A stretch of 58,117 nucleotides of DNA, taken from NCBI GenBank assembly GCA_903846555.1, contig CAINBI010000135.1:1-58117 (forward strand), read 5' to 3'. The position numbers and the translations under genes are program-made. The DNA is from an uncultured Pseudomonadota bacterium (GTDB lineage Bacteria; Pseudomonadota; Gammaproteobacteria; Burkholderiales; Methylophilaceae). Every line of letters starts with the position of its first letter. The first letter of the stretch is position 1. The notes under the pieces are model-generated. The model was not told where the DNA came from, did not search any database, and saw nothing but the letters and a program-made list of their open reading frames with translations. Shown here piece after piece: positions 1-9,290 of this stretch.

Positions 1-286
1 ATTGAGAAGCCGCTTGCTTGCTTAAATGCAGCCAAGTTGAGCTGATTTTAACCAGAATGGGCAAGCAAACTCGCATCATAAGAGCATGCTAATTGATCGC
101 CAGTGATAATTTATGGTGTTTATGGATGAGAACTAACTAAGCTTATAGAGCGATCCAGTCACTTTGAACGCATGCAATATAACGTGATTAACTAAATATA
201 TTTTTTATTATTTACACTTCACTAAATCAGTTTTTTTCGTTACGATACGTATTTATTCCAAAGTATTATTCAAATAGAGGTTTTTC
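1..286. other. Intergenic region upstream of trxA, no gene seen
   Basis: No convincing open frame on either strand. The stretch becomes very A+T rich from about 180 onward, next to the likely trxA promoter. Nothing else is recognised. Confidence 0.5.
218..246 (+). promoter_or_regulatory. Possible sigma70 promoter of trxA
   Basis: TTCACT at 218-223, a 17-nt spacer and TACGAT at 241-246; each hexamer matches the consensus at 4 of 6 positions. It lies about 40 nt before the trxA start, which has its own AGAGG ribosome-binding site. Inferred from pattern only. Confidence 0.35.
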
Positions 287-613
287 ATGAGCGAGCACAT
301 TACACACCTTAGCGATGCAGGATTTGAACAGGACGTTTTGCAGTCTCAACTTCCTGTATTAGTAGACTACTGGGCAGAATGGTGTGGTCCCTGCAAAATG
401 ATTGCGCCGATTTTGGATGAAATTTCTAAAGAGTACGCTGGTCGCCTAAAAGTGGCCAAACTCAATATCGATGACAATCAGTTAACGCCACCTAAATACG
501 GTATTCGCGGCATCCCTACCCTAATGTTATTTAAAAATGGCAACGTAGAAGCGACCAAAGTCGGTGCATTATCTAAATCACAATTAACTGCGTTTATTGA
601 CAGCAACATCTAA
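287..613 (+). CDS. trxA: Thioredoxin
   Basis: Cytosolic thiol-disulfide oxidoreductase of 108 residues, the normal length for thioredoxin 1. The active site WCGPC is at residues 32-36 (Cys33 and Cys36), and the cis-proline loop is seen in GIRGIPTL near residue 76. The family reduces ribonucleotide reductase, peroxiredoxins and other disulfide proteins, taking electrons from thioredoxin reductase. The ATG follows an AGAGG ribosome-binding site. It sits directly upstream of rho in the same direction, the trxA-rho order common in proteobacteria, but a 13-bp hairpin separates the two genes. Confidence 0.97.
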   Translation: MSEHITHLSDAGFEQDVLQSQLPVLVDYWAEWCGPCKMIAPILDEISKEYAGRLKVAKLNIDDNQLTPPKYGIRGIPTLMLFKNGNVEATKVGALSKSQLTAFIDSNI

Positions 614-633
614 ACGCATTACGCTGTAAACAT

Positions 634-680
634 TGTTGTAAATGCTGACGTTAATTCAAAATAATTGAGCATTTACAACA
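634..680. repeat. Perfect 13-bp inverted repeat between trxA and rho
   Basis: TGTTGTAAATGCT (634-646) is exactly complementary to AGCATTTACAACA (668-680) across a 21-nt loop. No T-run follows on either strand, so it is not a textbook intrinsic terminator. It could be an mRNA-stabilising or attenuating structure in the trxA-rho junction. The function is inferred. Confidence 0.6.
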
Positions 681-764
681 CCAACTGTTTACAAAAATCG
701 CAATAAAATTTTACGTCAGTAGTTTTCAATCATCCCCACACACATCTTGTTCTAGTGAGCCTCC

Positions 765-2024
765 ATGCACTTATCCGACCTTAAACATCTGCCCGTTACT
801 GAGTTAGTTGAAATGGCTATTGCCGACGAAATCGAAAATGCTAGCCGCATGCGCAAGCAGGATCTGATTTTTGCCATTTTGAAACACAAAGCCAAAAAAG
901 GTGAAAGCATTTTTGGGGACGGTACGCTTGAAGTGCTACAAGATGGATTCGGCTTCCTGCGTTCACCTGACTCGTCTTATTTGGCTGGACCAGATGATAT
1001 TTATGTATCGCCATCTCAAATTCGCCGCTTCAATCTGCACACTGGTGACACTATACAAGGCGAAATTCGCATCCCTAAAGATGGCGAACGTTATTTTGCT
1101 TTAGTTAAAGTAGACGTGGTGAATGGTGAGGCGCCAGAGAATACTAAACATAAAATATTGTTTGAAAACTTAACACCGCTATTCCCAACCATTCCACTCA
1201 CATTAGAACGCGACATCAAAGGCGTAGAAAACATCACTAGCCGTGTGATTGATATGATTGCGCCTATTGGTCGCGGTCAGCGTGGATTGCTGGTTGCCAG
1301 CCCAAAAAGCGGCAAAACAGTGATGATGCAAAATATTGCACACGCCATTACGGCCAACCATCCTGATGTCATTCTAATCGTACTATTGATTGATGAGCGC
1401 CCTGAAGAGGTCACTGAAATGACGCGCTCAGTAAAAGGCGAGGTTGTTGCTTCCACCTTTGATGAGCCCGCAACACGTCATGTACAAGTCGCCGAAATGG
1501 TGCTTGAAAAAGCTAAGCGCTTGGTTGAGCACAAAAAAGATGTGGTTATTTTGCTAGACTCAATTACTAGATTAGCCCGTGCCTACAACACGGTAATTCC
1601 TTCATCAGGCAAAGTATTAACTGGTGGTGTGGATGCTAATGCGTTACAACGTCCAAAAAGATTCTTTGGTGCAGCGCGTAATATTGAAGAAGGTGGCTCA
1701 CTTACCATTATTGCTACCGCACTTGTAGACACAGGCTCGCGCATGGATGATGTGATCTATGAAGAGTTTAAAGGTACGGGCAATATGGAAATCCATCTTG
1801 ATCGTAAAATGGCTGAAAAACGCCAATACCCAGCTATTAATGTTAATAAATCTGGTACACGTCGCGAAGAATTACTCATCGAAAAAGATGTGCTACAGAA
1901 AATTTGGGTTCTACGTAAACTGCTATACCCAATGGATGATATTGAGGCGATGGAGTTCTTGCTGGACAAAATTAAAGCCACCAAAAACAATGCTGACTTT
2001 TTTGATAGCATGCGTAGAGGTTAG
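765..2024 (+). CDS. rho: Transcription termination factor Rho
   Basis: Hexameric RNA-dependent ATPase/helicase that ends transcription on unstructured C-rich RNA. It has 419 residues, the same length as the E. coli protein. The N-terminal helical domain is followed by the cold-shock-like primary RNA-binding domain (DGFGFLRS, then [13 protein letters not shown]). The P-loop PKSGKT is at 180-185, Walker B lies in [12 protein letters not shown], and the Q-loop/R-loop region sits around [15 protein letters not shown]. The ribosome-binding site is weak (GAGCC). The 150-nt leader with a hairpin may carry autogenous control, as known for rho elsewhere. Confidence 0.98.
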   Translation: MHLSDLKHLPVTELVEMAIADEIENASRMRKQDLIFAILKHKAKKGESIFGDGTLEVLQDGFGFLRSPDSSYLAGPDDIYVSPSQIRRFNLHTGDTIQGEIRIPKDGERYFALVKVDVVNGEAPENTKHKILFENLTPLFPTIPLTLERDIKGVENITSRVIDMIAPIGRGQRGLLVASPKSGKTVMMQNIAHAITANHPDVILIVLLIDERPEEVTEMTRSVKGEVVASTFDEPATRHVQVAEMVLEKAKRLVEHKKDVVILLDSITRLARAYNTVIPSSGKVLTGGVDANALQRPKRFFGAARNIEEGGSLTIIATALVDTGSRMDDVIYEEFKGTGNMEIHLDRKMAEKRQYPAINVNKSGTRREELLIEKDVLQKIWVLRKLLYPMDDIEAMEFLLDKIKATKNNADFFDSMRRG

Positions 2025-2061
2025 ACTAAAACATTAACGCGCATGCACAGTTTTATTCACC

Positions 2062-2090
2062 TTGCATAGCAGGCAGAATGTAAATATAAT
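2062..2090 (+). promoter_or_regulatory. Strong sigma70 promoter for rpmE2
   Basis: TTGCAT at 2062-2067, a 17-nt spacer and a perfect TATAAT at 2085-2090. A start near 2097 would give a leader of about 75 nt before the L31 gene. Confidence 0.7.
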
Positions 2091-2096
2091 GCTGCG

Positions 2097-2173
2097 TTAT
2101 TACAAAAGTACGCATATTTAGATGCGTATATTAACTACGCCGTATCTTTCGGCAAAATATTGAGGCTAAAATT
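2097..2173 (+). promoter_or_regulatory. Structured 5' leader of the L31 gene
   Basis: The predicted leader holds a 7-bp stem with a 6-nt loop (TACGCAT 2109-2115 / ATGCGTA 2122-2128), then a GCCG/CGGC stem near 2139-2153, just before a GAGG ribosome-binding site. L31 genes in several bacterial groups carry protein-binding leader RNAs for feedback control. Whether this is one is inferred from position and folding potential only. Confidence 0.35.
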
Positions 2174-2416
2174 ATGAAAGACGGAATTCATCCAGAATAT
2201 CGCGACGTTATTTTTCAAGACGTTGGTGCAGATTTTACATTTATGACTCGCTCTACTATTGTAGCTCGCGACAAAATGAAGTGGACTGACGGCAAAGAAT
2301 ACCCACTAGTTAAAATTGAAGTATCATCAAAATCACACCCGTTTTACACAGGTAAACAAATGATTTTAGATACCGCTGGTCGTGTAGATAAATTCCGTAA
2401 AAAATACGGTATGTAA
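2174..2416 (+). CDS. rpmE2: Large-subunit ribosomal protein L31, type B (zinc-free)
   Basis: 80-residue protein of the large ribosomal subunit, bridging the central protuberance and the small subunit. It contains no cysteine at all, so it is the C-minus (type B) paralogue that does not need zinc; conserved blocks are [17 protein letters not shown] and [10 protein letters not shown]. In many bacteria the type B copy replaces the zinc-binding form when zinc is short. No zinc-type L31 is present in this window. It is transcribed alone, from a good promoter to a tetraloop terminator. Confidence 0.96.
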   Translation: MKDGIHPEYRDVIFQDVGADFTFMTRSTIVARDKMKWTDGKEYPLVKIEVSSKSHPFYTGKQMILDTAGRVDKFRKKYGM

Positions 2417-2459
2417 TCAAATTTGCAATCTAGCATTGCATGCGAATATTGCAAAAAAT

Positions 2460-2490
2460 AAAAGGCAGCTTCGGCTGCCTTTTCCATTTA
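2460..2490 (+). terminator. Intrinsic terminator after rpmE2
   Basis: A 10-bp stem (AAAAGGCAGC / GCTGCCTTTT) is closed by a UUCG tetraloop, with Ts ending the stem at 2480-2483. The A-run on the left also allows some function on the minus strand. Confidence 0.9.
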
Positions 2491-2641
2491 GACTCAAATA
2501 TCCATAAGATATAGCTTGAATTTAATAGAGATTTTCGCTAAATGCTGCAATCAGTTAAAATCACATCTCTAGCCAACAAAATAAAAACTAATTCACTTAA
2601 GTATTATGCGCTTTCAACTTGATCATGATTGGCAAGGTAAT

Positions 2642-4258
2642 ATGTCGACACCCCGTGCGCGCGTGGGTGAAGCGGCAAAAACACAGCTATTACTGGTGTT
2701 ATGTGCCATTTGGATTCTATTAGGATTAATTGTCCATGCACCTTGGAAGCCGCTTGAATCGACTAGTATTAGCATCGTGAAGTCAATTTATGATGGTGGT
2801 AGCCTCATCGCGCCATTAGCGAGCGGTGAAACTTCACTAGATTCGCCCCCTTTATATTATTTAATCGCTGCCGCTAGTGCTAAAGTTTTGGCGCCATTTT
2901 TAGATATGCATGATGGTGCTAGATTGTTCAATGCCATTTGGCTAACCATCATTTTACTGATGATTGGCATGACGGGCCGAGAACTATGGGCACGCGGGGT
3001 TGGCCGTCACGCAACGTTCATCATGATAGGGACGATTGGCTTGGTAATAAGCGCACACAGCTTGGTCAACGATGTCGCTGGCCTAGCCTGCACTGCGTCA
3101 GGCTTTTATGCCTTAGCGCTATCTAAACGCCGCCCTTGGCGTGCAAGCGGACTGCTAGGCGCATCGATTGGCATTGGATTTCTATCTGCCGGCCTGATGC
3201 CACTACTAATATTAACCAGCACCGCGCTAGCTTTGCCTTTATTTTTCAGGGCTTGGCGAACGCGTAGCTTTATCACCGTTATTGCAACGTCCTTTTTAAT
3301 CGCTGCGCCATTCATCGCGGCTTGGCTAATGTTGATGCACTTGAATGCGCCAGCATTGCTTAACAGTTGGTGGCAAAGCAGCGTCAGCAGCTTCAATCAA
3401 CTCAATCACCTGTATTTTTTACGTATTTTAATCTGGTATGCATGGCCAGCACTCCCACTTGCGCTTCTTGGCTTATGGCGTTATCGCCAGCAATTACTTA
3501 TAAACCCAAAATTTCAGCTAATCATTAGTTTTTTTATCACCAGCCTGTTTTTTTTGGGCTTTGGTGCTTCAGCAAAAGATATTAATGCACTTCCATTGCT
3601 CCTGCCTCTAGTTGCGCTTGCAGCGGGCAGCGTGGAACATCTTAAACGAGGCTTAGCAGCAGCCTTAAACTGGTTTGGTGTGCTGCTTTTCGGATTAATC
3701 GGCGCGTTAATCTGGTTGGGCTGGTTGGCGATGATGACTGGCTATCCAGCTAAAATTAAATCCAGAATGCAGTTTCTATCAGGCACAAATGACATTCATT
3801 TGAACTGGGTTGCGCTAATTATTGCACTGGCAATTTCTGCTATTTGGATTTTGGTGTGCATTCGCGCGAAACAAACCAACAAATCAACAGTCACCAATTG
3901 GGCGGTAGGTATGACCTTCGGTTGGGGCTTACTCATGACGCTTTGGTTGCCTCTTTTAGATTCAGCCAAAAGCTATCAGCCCGTTTTTGCAAGTCTCCAT
4001 GCAGCTTTGCCAAAAAATTACAATTGCCTCAGTAGCTTAAATGTGGCCCAACCTCAACGCTTACTACTGAATTATTACACTGACATAAAATTACAACCAT
4101 TTGAAGCATCACAACAATTAAGCTGTGATTTATATCTGTTGCAGGATGTAAAAGGTATTGGGGACATGCACCCAGGTCAAGAATGGATGATGATATGGAA
4201 AGGCAAGCGCACGGCCGATAGAAAAGAAGGCTTTAGATTATTTAAACGCATTAAGTAA
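2642..4258 (+). CDS. GT-C fold membrane glycosyltransferase-like protein (PMT/ArnT family)
   Basis: Polytopic inner-membrane protein of about 538 residues with ten or more hydrophobic segments and a short polar C-terminal domain after residue 460. The first periplasmic loop has the layout of PMT_2/ArnT-like enzymes, which move sugars from polyprenyl-phosphate carriers: PWKPLES, later LASGE, then SPPLYY. In that family the first motif usually has an acidic pair (DE); here it reads LE, so one acidic residue is missing. The ATG at 2642 has AAGG upstream; an in-frame ATG at 2606 has no clear ribosome-binding site. Substrate unknown. Confidence 0.6.
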   Translation: MSTPRARVGEAAKTQLLLVLCAIWILLGLIVHAPWKPLESTSISIVKSIYDGGSLIAPLASGETSLDSPPLYYLIAAASAKVLAPFLDMHDGARLFNAIWLTIILLMIGMTGRELWARGVGRHATFIMIGTIGLVISAHSLVNDVAGLACTASGFYALALSKRRPWRASGLLGASIGIGFLSAGLMPLLILTSTALALPLFFRAWRTRSFITVIATSFLIAAPFIAAWLMLMHLNAPALLNSWWQSSVSSFNQLNHLYFLRILIWYAWPALPLALLGLWRYRQQLLINPKFQLIISFFITSLFFLGFGASAKDINALPLLLPLVALAAGSVEHLKRGLAAALNWFGVLLFGLIGALIWLGWLAMMTGYPAKIKSRMQFLSGTNDIHLNWVALIIALAISAIWILVCIRAKQTNKSTVTNWAVGMTFGWGLLMTLWLPLLDSAKSYQPVFASLHAALPKNYNCLSSLNVAQPQRLLLNYYTDIKLQPFEASQQLSCDLYLLQDVKGIGDMHPGQEWMMIWKGKRTADRKEGFRLFKRIK

Positions 4259-4277
4259 TTGATTTAAATGTGTATGC

Positions 4278-5021
4278 CTAACCAGCGAGCATCATTTTAC
4301 CACCCGCTAGTAGTAGCACTAAAGCTAATAGCTTTCTAATGCTTGGGTTGGTAAGGCGCCTGCTACCGCATTCCGCTCCAATTAAACCACCGATGACTGC
4401 GGCCACCGCCCAATAAGGCAAAGCCGCCGGCAAGTTTGGTTGTTTGCTTAAAACGCCGATTAAGCCCGCAATTGAATTCATTAAAATAAATGCCGCAGCC
4501 ACGCCTGAAATTACCTTAGTTTCAGCCCATTTATAGAATAGCAATATCGGGCTTAAAAACACGCCTCCGCCGATTCCCGTAAGCCCAGACAGTAGGCCTA
4601 AAATCGCACCTACTCCCAATAACACAGATGTTTTAGCCGCAGACTGATTGACTGCATATGGCTTTTTGGCTTGGGTAAAAATATGCCACGCGGCAAAAAT
4701 AAGCACCAATCCAACTATAGGTTTATAAAAGTGATTGGGCAAACTCACTAATCCACCAATAAATGCAGCGGGAACAGAGGCGATACTGAGCGGTACGAAT
4801 AAACGCCATGAAAAGGCATCTGCGCGATAAAATTTATAGATTGCAATGGATGCGACTAGGATGTTTAGCACCAAGGCAGCAGGTCGCATACTGGCTGGGG
4901 CAACGTTCATAAGTGCCATAGCCGCTAGGTATGCCGATGCGCCACCATGACCTACCGATGAAAATAGCATCGCCGCCAAGAAAATAAGCGGAATTAGGAA
5001 ATACACTTCTGCTGTCAGCAT
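4278..5021 (-). CDS. TSUP family permease (sulfite exporter TauE/SafE-like)
   Basis: 247-residue inner-membrane protein with about eight hydrophobic segments. It has the two TSUP signature halves: FSSVGHGGASAYLA near the N-terminus and GLTGIGGGVFLSP in the middle. The family carries small anions such as sulfite, sulfoacetate or other organosulfur compounds; the substrate here cannot be told from sequence. It follows the formate dehydrogenase operon in the same direction, 45 nt beyond fdsD, and may be co-transcribed. It ends 19 nt from the convergent membrane glycosyltransferase gene. Confidence 0.8.
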   Translation of the reverse strand: MLTAEVYFLIPLIFLAAMLFSSVGHGGASAYLAAMALMNVAPASMRPAALVLNILVASIAIYKFYRADAFSWRLFVPLSIASVPAAFIGGLVSLPNHFYKPIVGLVLIFAAWHIFTQAKKPYAVNQSAAKTSVLLGVGAILGLLSGLTGIGGGVFLSPILLFYKWAETKVISGVAAAFILMNSIAGLIGVLSKQPNLPAALPYWAVAAVIGGLIGAECGSRRLTNPSIRKLLALVLLLAGGKMMLAG

Positions 5022-5065
5022 TGCTTTGCTGGCTTGTGATTAAATTAGCATGGGCTTAAATGTAA

Positions 5066-5296
5066 TTAATTTTTTTGATTACTGCTGATGTGCTCTTTAA
5101 TGGCATCGCGGACAATAGGCTCTAGCCCAGCGCCATTGTGCTCTATCACATGCGCTAAAATTTGGTCACGCATACTACTCGCCCAAAAGTGCTCTAAATG
5201 CTGCGCAATATCTATTTTTGCTTGCGCTTGATTTGGGAAATATTTAAAAAAATCGCCGATTTGATTGGCCATGGTGACTAAATGTTCTATTTTCAT
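5066..5296 (-). CDS. fdsD: NAD-dependent formate dehydrogenase delta subunit
   Basis: Small acidic-helical protein of 76 residues matching FdsD, with the conserved opening KIEHLVTMANQIGDFF, a central HLEHFWASSMR and the tail GLEPIVRDAIKEH. FdsD is found at the end of fdsGBACD operons and is needed for an active, stable enzyme, probably as a structural or maturation subunit. It lies 67 nt beyond fdhD. The upstream ribosome-binding site is weak. Confidence 0.92.
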   Translation of the reverse strand: MKIEHLVTMANQIGDFFKYFPNQAQAKIDIAQHLEHFWASSMRDQILAHVIEHNGAGLEPIVRDAIKEHISSNQKN

Positions 5297-5363
5297 ACGT
5301 GAAATACTCTTTGTAATTTCGATTATTATTTAAGGTGTCATCTTTATTTTTCGTACTATTTTT

Positions 5364-6239
5364 TTACGACATAATATTTTCTGGATGCGAATACACCACA
5401 TAACTATTTTCGCGCGCAAATCCGACTAAGGTTAAGTGGCATTGCTCGGCCACTTTAATCGCTAAGCCAGTGGGTGCTGAAATTGCCACCAGCATATTAA
5501 TGCCAGCACTTGCAGTTTTCTGTACCATTTCATAACTGGCACGACTGGTGGTAAGGACAAAACCATTTTCACCAAGATCAGGTTCAAATTTAGACTTTCT
5601 TGCCATCGCACCTATCAACTTATCTAAAGCATTATGGCGACCAACATCTTCACGAATCAACACTATATCACCTTGCAGATTAACCCAAGCACTCGCATGC
5701 GTGGCGCCTGTAAGCGCTTGCAACTTTTGTTGCTGACGAATATTGGCAAAAGCTAAGTTAATCACTGACCCTGCAATTTTCTTTGTCTTTCTACTCAGCA
5801 CAATCGCTGGAAAGCGTAAAGCCTGCTCTAAACTTTCACTGCCACATAAGCCACAACCAGTTCGGCCTGTCATATTACGGCGCTTTTCTTTTAGGCGCTG
5901 AAAACATTGAGTTGCAACGTCTAAATGCAATTCAACGCCTTGTGGCTGCTGCACAATATCCATACCGTACAAATCACTAGGCGTATCTAAAATACCTTCG
6001 CTTAAAGAAAATCCCAGAGCAAAGTCCTCAAGGTCTTGTGGCGTTGCAAGCATCACTGCATGGGAAATGCCGTTATACACCAAGGCAATCGGCACTTCCT
6101 CTGCAATGACATCCATTTTAGCTTCAACAATTCCTGCATGATACTTACTAACCGCATACTCGCCCGTCGCGTCATTATTAAACCTTATCGAGGAATCACA
6201 AAAGTCCTCTCTAGATATGTCCACCATGGGGATATCCAC
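5364..6239 (-). CDS. fdhD: Formate dehydrogenase sulfurtransferase chaperone FdhD/FdsC
   Basis: Accessory protein that passes sulfur from a cysteine desulfurase to the Mo-bis-MGD cofactor before it enters formate dehydrogenase. 291 residues; the essential cysteine loop RTGCGLCGS has Cys129 and Cys132, and the conserved IREDVGRHNALDKLIG block follows in the second half. The frame opens with GTG at 6239 after TTAGG; an internal ATG four codons later is also possible. Its place between fdsA and fdsD gives the canonical G-B-A-C-D order. Confidence 0.95.
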   Translation of the reverse strand: MDIPMVDISREDFCDSSIRFNNDATGEYAVSKYHAGIVEAKMDVIAEEVPIALVYNGISHAVMLATPQDLEDFALGFSLSEGILDTPSDLYGMDIVQQPQGVELHLDVATQCFQRLKEKRRNMTGRTGCGLCGSESLEQALRFPAIVLSRKTKKIAGSVINLAFANIRQQQKLQALTGATHASAWVNLQGDIVLIREDVGRHNALDKLIGAMARKSKFEPDLGENGFVLTTSRASYEMVQKTASAGINMLVAISAPTGLAIKVAEQCHLTLVGFARENSYVVYSHPENIMS

Positions 6240-6278
6240 TTAAATACCTAACAAGCACGTAGTTACCGTCAAATGTCC

Positions 6279-9182
6279 TTACGCCTCTGATGCCTCTGGC
6301 TTTTTGCCAGTGAAAGCAATTTGCTCCTCACTAAACGTTTGATAATTACGTTGCCATTCAGATAATTGCGATACGCGCGTGACCTGTACAGCAGTGACTT
6401 TAAACTCAGGGCAGTTGGTCGCCCAGTCTGAATTCTCTGTAGTAATGACGTTTGCGCCAGATTCCGGATGGTGGAAAGTAGTATAAATAACGCCAGGTTG
6501 AACGCGCTCACTGATTTTTGCATGCAATACGGTTTCACCAGCACGGCTAGCAATGCCAACCCAATCACCCTCTTTAATGCCGCGCTCTTCTGCATCATGT
6601 GGATGAATCTCAACCAAGTCTTCTTTGTGCCATTCCACGTTTTTGGTCCGGCGCGTTTGTGCGCCCACGTTGTATTGCGACAAAATACGGCCAGTAGTTA
6701 AAATTAACGGATATTTAGGCGTTACTTTTTCCGTGGTAGGTACATATTCCGTAACAAAGAATTTACCTTTACCACGCACAAACTCATCAATATGCATGGT
6801 TGGCGTGCCTAGTGGCTGTTTGTCATTACAAGGCCACTGTATGCTGCCTAGCTCGTCTAACTTCTTAAAGCTTACGCCTTTAAAGGTCGGTGTTAGGCTA
6901 GCCACTTCATCCATAATGTCTGAGGCATGTTTGTAATGCATAGGATAACCAAGTGCATTGGATAATGCCGCTGTCACTTCCCAATCTTCTTTACCATTTT
7001 TAGGCGTCATCACACGGCGTACTGGAGAAATTCGACGTTCTGCATTAGTAAACGTACCACTTTTTTCTAAGAATGTTGCGCCTGGGAAAAATACATGGGC
7101 AAACATGGCAGTTTCATTCAAGAATAGATCCTGCACTATGACGCATTCCATTGATTCCAGCGCACGCGTGACATGTTGCGTATTTGGATCGGATTGCACA
7201 ATATCTTCGCCCACACAATAAAGGGCCTTAAAGCTGCCATCAATGGCGTTGTCTAACATATTGGGGATACGCAAACCTGGATCGTTGCTAAGCGGTCTAC
7301 CCCATGCCGCTTCAAATAATTTGCGAGTAGCCTCGTCTGACACATGGCGATAGCCTGGATATTCATGCGGCATAGAGCCCATGTCACAGGAGCCTTGCAC
7401 ATTATTTTGACCACGTAGCGGGTTAACGCCCACACCTTCACGGCCAATATTGCCAGTGGCCATCGCAAGATTAGCAATACCCATCACCATGGTAGAACCT
7501 TGGCTATGCTCGGTAACGCCTAAACCATAATAAATAGCGGCATTGCGACCAGTCGCGAACAATCTTGCCGCAGCCCGAATATCTTCTGCTGGAACACCTA
7601 TCACCAAGCTTAACACTTCTGGCGAATTTTGATTTAGTGCAACAAAATCACGCCAAGCCACAAATGAATCCCACTCGCAACGTTCTTTTACAAACACTTC
7701 GTCAACCAAACCCTCAGTCACAATCACATGACCTAGTGCAGAAATCAAAGCCACGTTAGTGCCCGGCCTTAATTTAAGGTGGTAATCCGCTTTAACATGC
7801 GGTGATGAGACCAAGTCAATCACGCGCGGATCTGCAATAATAAGTTTTGCCCCTTCACGCAAACGACGCTTCATTTGAGAAGCAAATACTGGGTGACCAT
7901 CGGTTGGGTTCGCCCCAATCACAAAAATTACGTCCGACTTCATCACCGAGTCAAAGGTTTGCGTACCAGCAGATTCACCTATGGTCTGCTTAAGACCGTA
8001 ACCGGTAGGTGAATGACAAACGCGTGCGCAAGTATCTACGTTGTTTACGCCAAATACAGCGCGCACTAGTTTTTGCACCACGTAGACTTCTTCATTGGTG
8101 CAGCGCGATGAAGTAATACCGCCTACCGCATCTTTACCATATTTAGTTTGAATACGTTGAATTTCACTAGCGGCATAATTAATCGCTTCATCCCAACTCA
8201 CTTGCTGCCATTCGTCATGGATGTTTTTACGTATCATTGGCGTGGTAATGCGGTCTTTATGGGTGGCATACCCCCAAGCAAAGCGGCCTTTAATGCATGA
8301 GTGGCCATGATTCGCGCCACCATTCTTATTCGCCACCATGCGAATCACCTCTTCGCCTTTCATTTCCGCATCAAATGAGCAACCCACACCACAATAAGCG
8401 CAAGTAGTTGTCACGCTATGTTCTGGAACGCCGTGTTCTATGACGGTTTTTTCAATCAAGGTAGCCGTAGGACAAGCTTGTACACAAGCGCCACAGGAAA
8501 CACATTCAGAATCTAAAAAGTTGCTAATACCCGCTGACACTTTTGAGTCAAAACCACGGCCTGAAATTGTTAAGGCAAACGTACCTTGCGTTTCTTCGCA
8601 AGCGCGTACACAGCGTGAGCAGACGATACATTTACTTGGGTCAAAGCTAAAATAAGGATTCGATTCATCTTTTTCAGCTTTAAGATGATTCTCGCCTTCG
8701 TAGCCGTAGCGCACTTCGCGCAAGCCAACCGCGCCAGCCATATCTTGCAATTCACAATCACCATTAGTTGCACAAGTTAGACAATCTAATGGATGATCTG
8801 AAATATAAAGCTCCATCGTTCCTCGACGAATATCAGCTAATTTTGGCGTTTGCGTACGCACTATTAAGCCCTCAGCCACTGGCGTAGTGCAAGAGGCAGG
8901 AAAACCGCGACGGCCTTCAATTTCGACCACACACAGGCGGCACGAACCAAATGGCTCCAAACTATCGGTAGCGCACAATTTTGGCACGTTTATACCCGCC
9001 AAAATGGACGCTCGCATGATAGAGGTACCTTCTGGCACGGTAATTTCTCTATCATCAATAGTCAGCGTTATTTGCACATCAGATTGGCTTGCGGGCGTAC
9101 CATAATCTTTCTGATCATCATAACTAGTGCGGCTATGTTCATGATCATGTTGTGGCGTGTTGCTGTATTTAATATCGTCCAT
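6279..9182 (-). CDS. fdsA: NAD-dependent formate dehydrogenase alpha subunit (Mo-bis-MGD, Fe-S)
   Basis: Catalytic subunit that oxidises formate to CO2, the last step of one-carbon oxidation, in the cytoplasm. Order of parts: a [2Fe-2S] plant-type ferredoxin domain (cysteines in CATDSLEPFGSCRLC), a His-Cys cluster segment (HPLDCLTCATNGDC), two [4Fe-4S] ferredoxin motifs (CIVCSRCVRAC and CVSCGACVQAC), a further CAYCGVGC cluster, then the molybdopterin domain. The Mo-ligand cysteine is in RVCHSPTG. The ATG at 9182 has AGGAGA eight bases upstream and is preferred over the GTG at 9200, giving 967 residues. Confidence 0.97.
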   Translation of the reverse strand: MDDIKYSNTPQHDHEHSRTSYDDQKDYGTPASQSDVQITLTIDDREITVPEGTSIMRASILAGINVPKLCATDSLEPFGSCRLCVVEIEGRRGFPASCTTPVAEGLIVRTQTPKLADIRRGTMELYISDHPLDCLTCATNGDCELQDMAGAVGLREVRYGYEGENHLKAEKDESNPYFSFDPSKCIVCSRCVRACEETQGTFALTISGRGFDSKVSAGISNFLDSECVSCGACVQACPTATLIEKTVIEHGVPEHSVTTTCAYCGVGCSFDAEMKGEEVIRMVANKNGGANHGHSCIKGRFAWGYATHKDRITTPMIRKNIHDEWQQVSWDEAINYAASEIQRIQTKYGKDAVGGITSSRCTNEEVYVVQKLVRAVFGVNNVDTCARVCHSPTGYGLKQTIGESAGTQTFDSVMKSDVIFVIGANPTDGHPVFASQMKRRLREGAKLIIADPRVIDLVSSPHVKADYHLKLRPGTNVALISALGHVIVTEGLVDEVFVKERCEWDSFVAWRDFVALNQNSPEVLSLVIGVPAEDIRAAARLFATGRNAAIYYGLGVTEHSQGSTMVMGIANLAMATGNIGREGVGVNPLRGQNNVQGSCDMGSMPHEYPGYRHVSDEATRKLFEAAWGRPLSNDPGLRIPNMLDNAIDGSFKALYCVGEDIVQSDPNTQHVTRALESMECVIVQDLFLNETAMFAHVFFPGATFLEKSGTFTNAERRISPVRRVMTPKNGKEDWEVTAALSNALGYPMHYKHASDIMDEVASLTPTFKGVSFKKLDELGSIQWPCNDKQPLGTPTMHIDEFVRGKGKFFVTEYVPTTEKVTPKYPLILTTGRILSQYNVGAQTRRTKNVEWHKEDLVEIHPHDAEERGIKEGDWVGIASRAGETVLHAKISERVQPGVIYTTFHHPESGANVITTENSDWATNCPEFKVTAVQVTRVSQLSEWQRNYQTFSEEQIAFTGKKPEASEA

Positions 9183-9290
9183 TTTGGCTCTCCTGCTCAC
9201 GGCCTTAGTTAAACTTAGGCCGTAGCTTTGTATTCTTTAAATTTAAATCTTTATCGCTAAGTTTTTAAAATACCAAAGACTTTGAAATAG

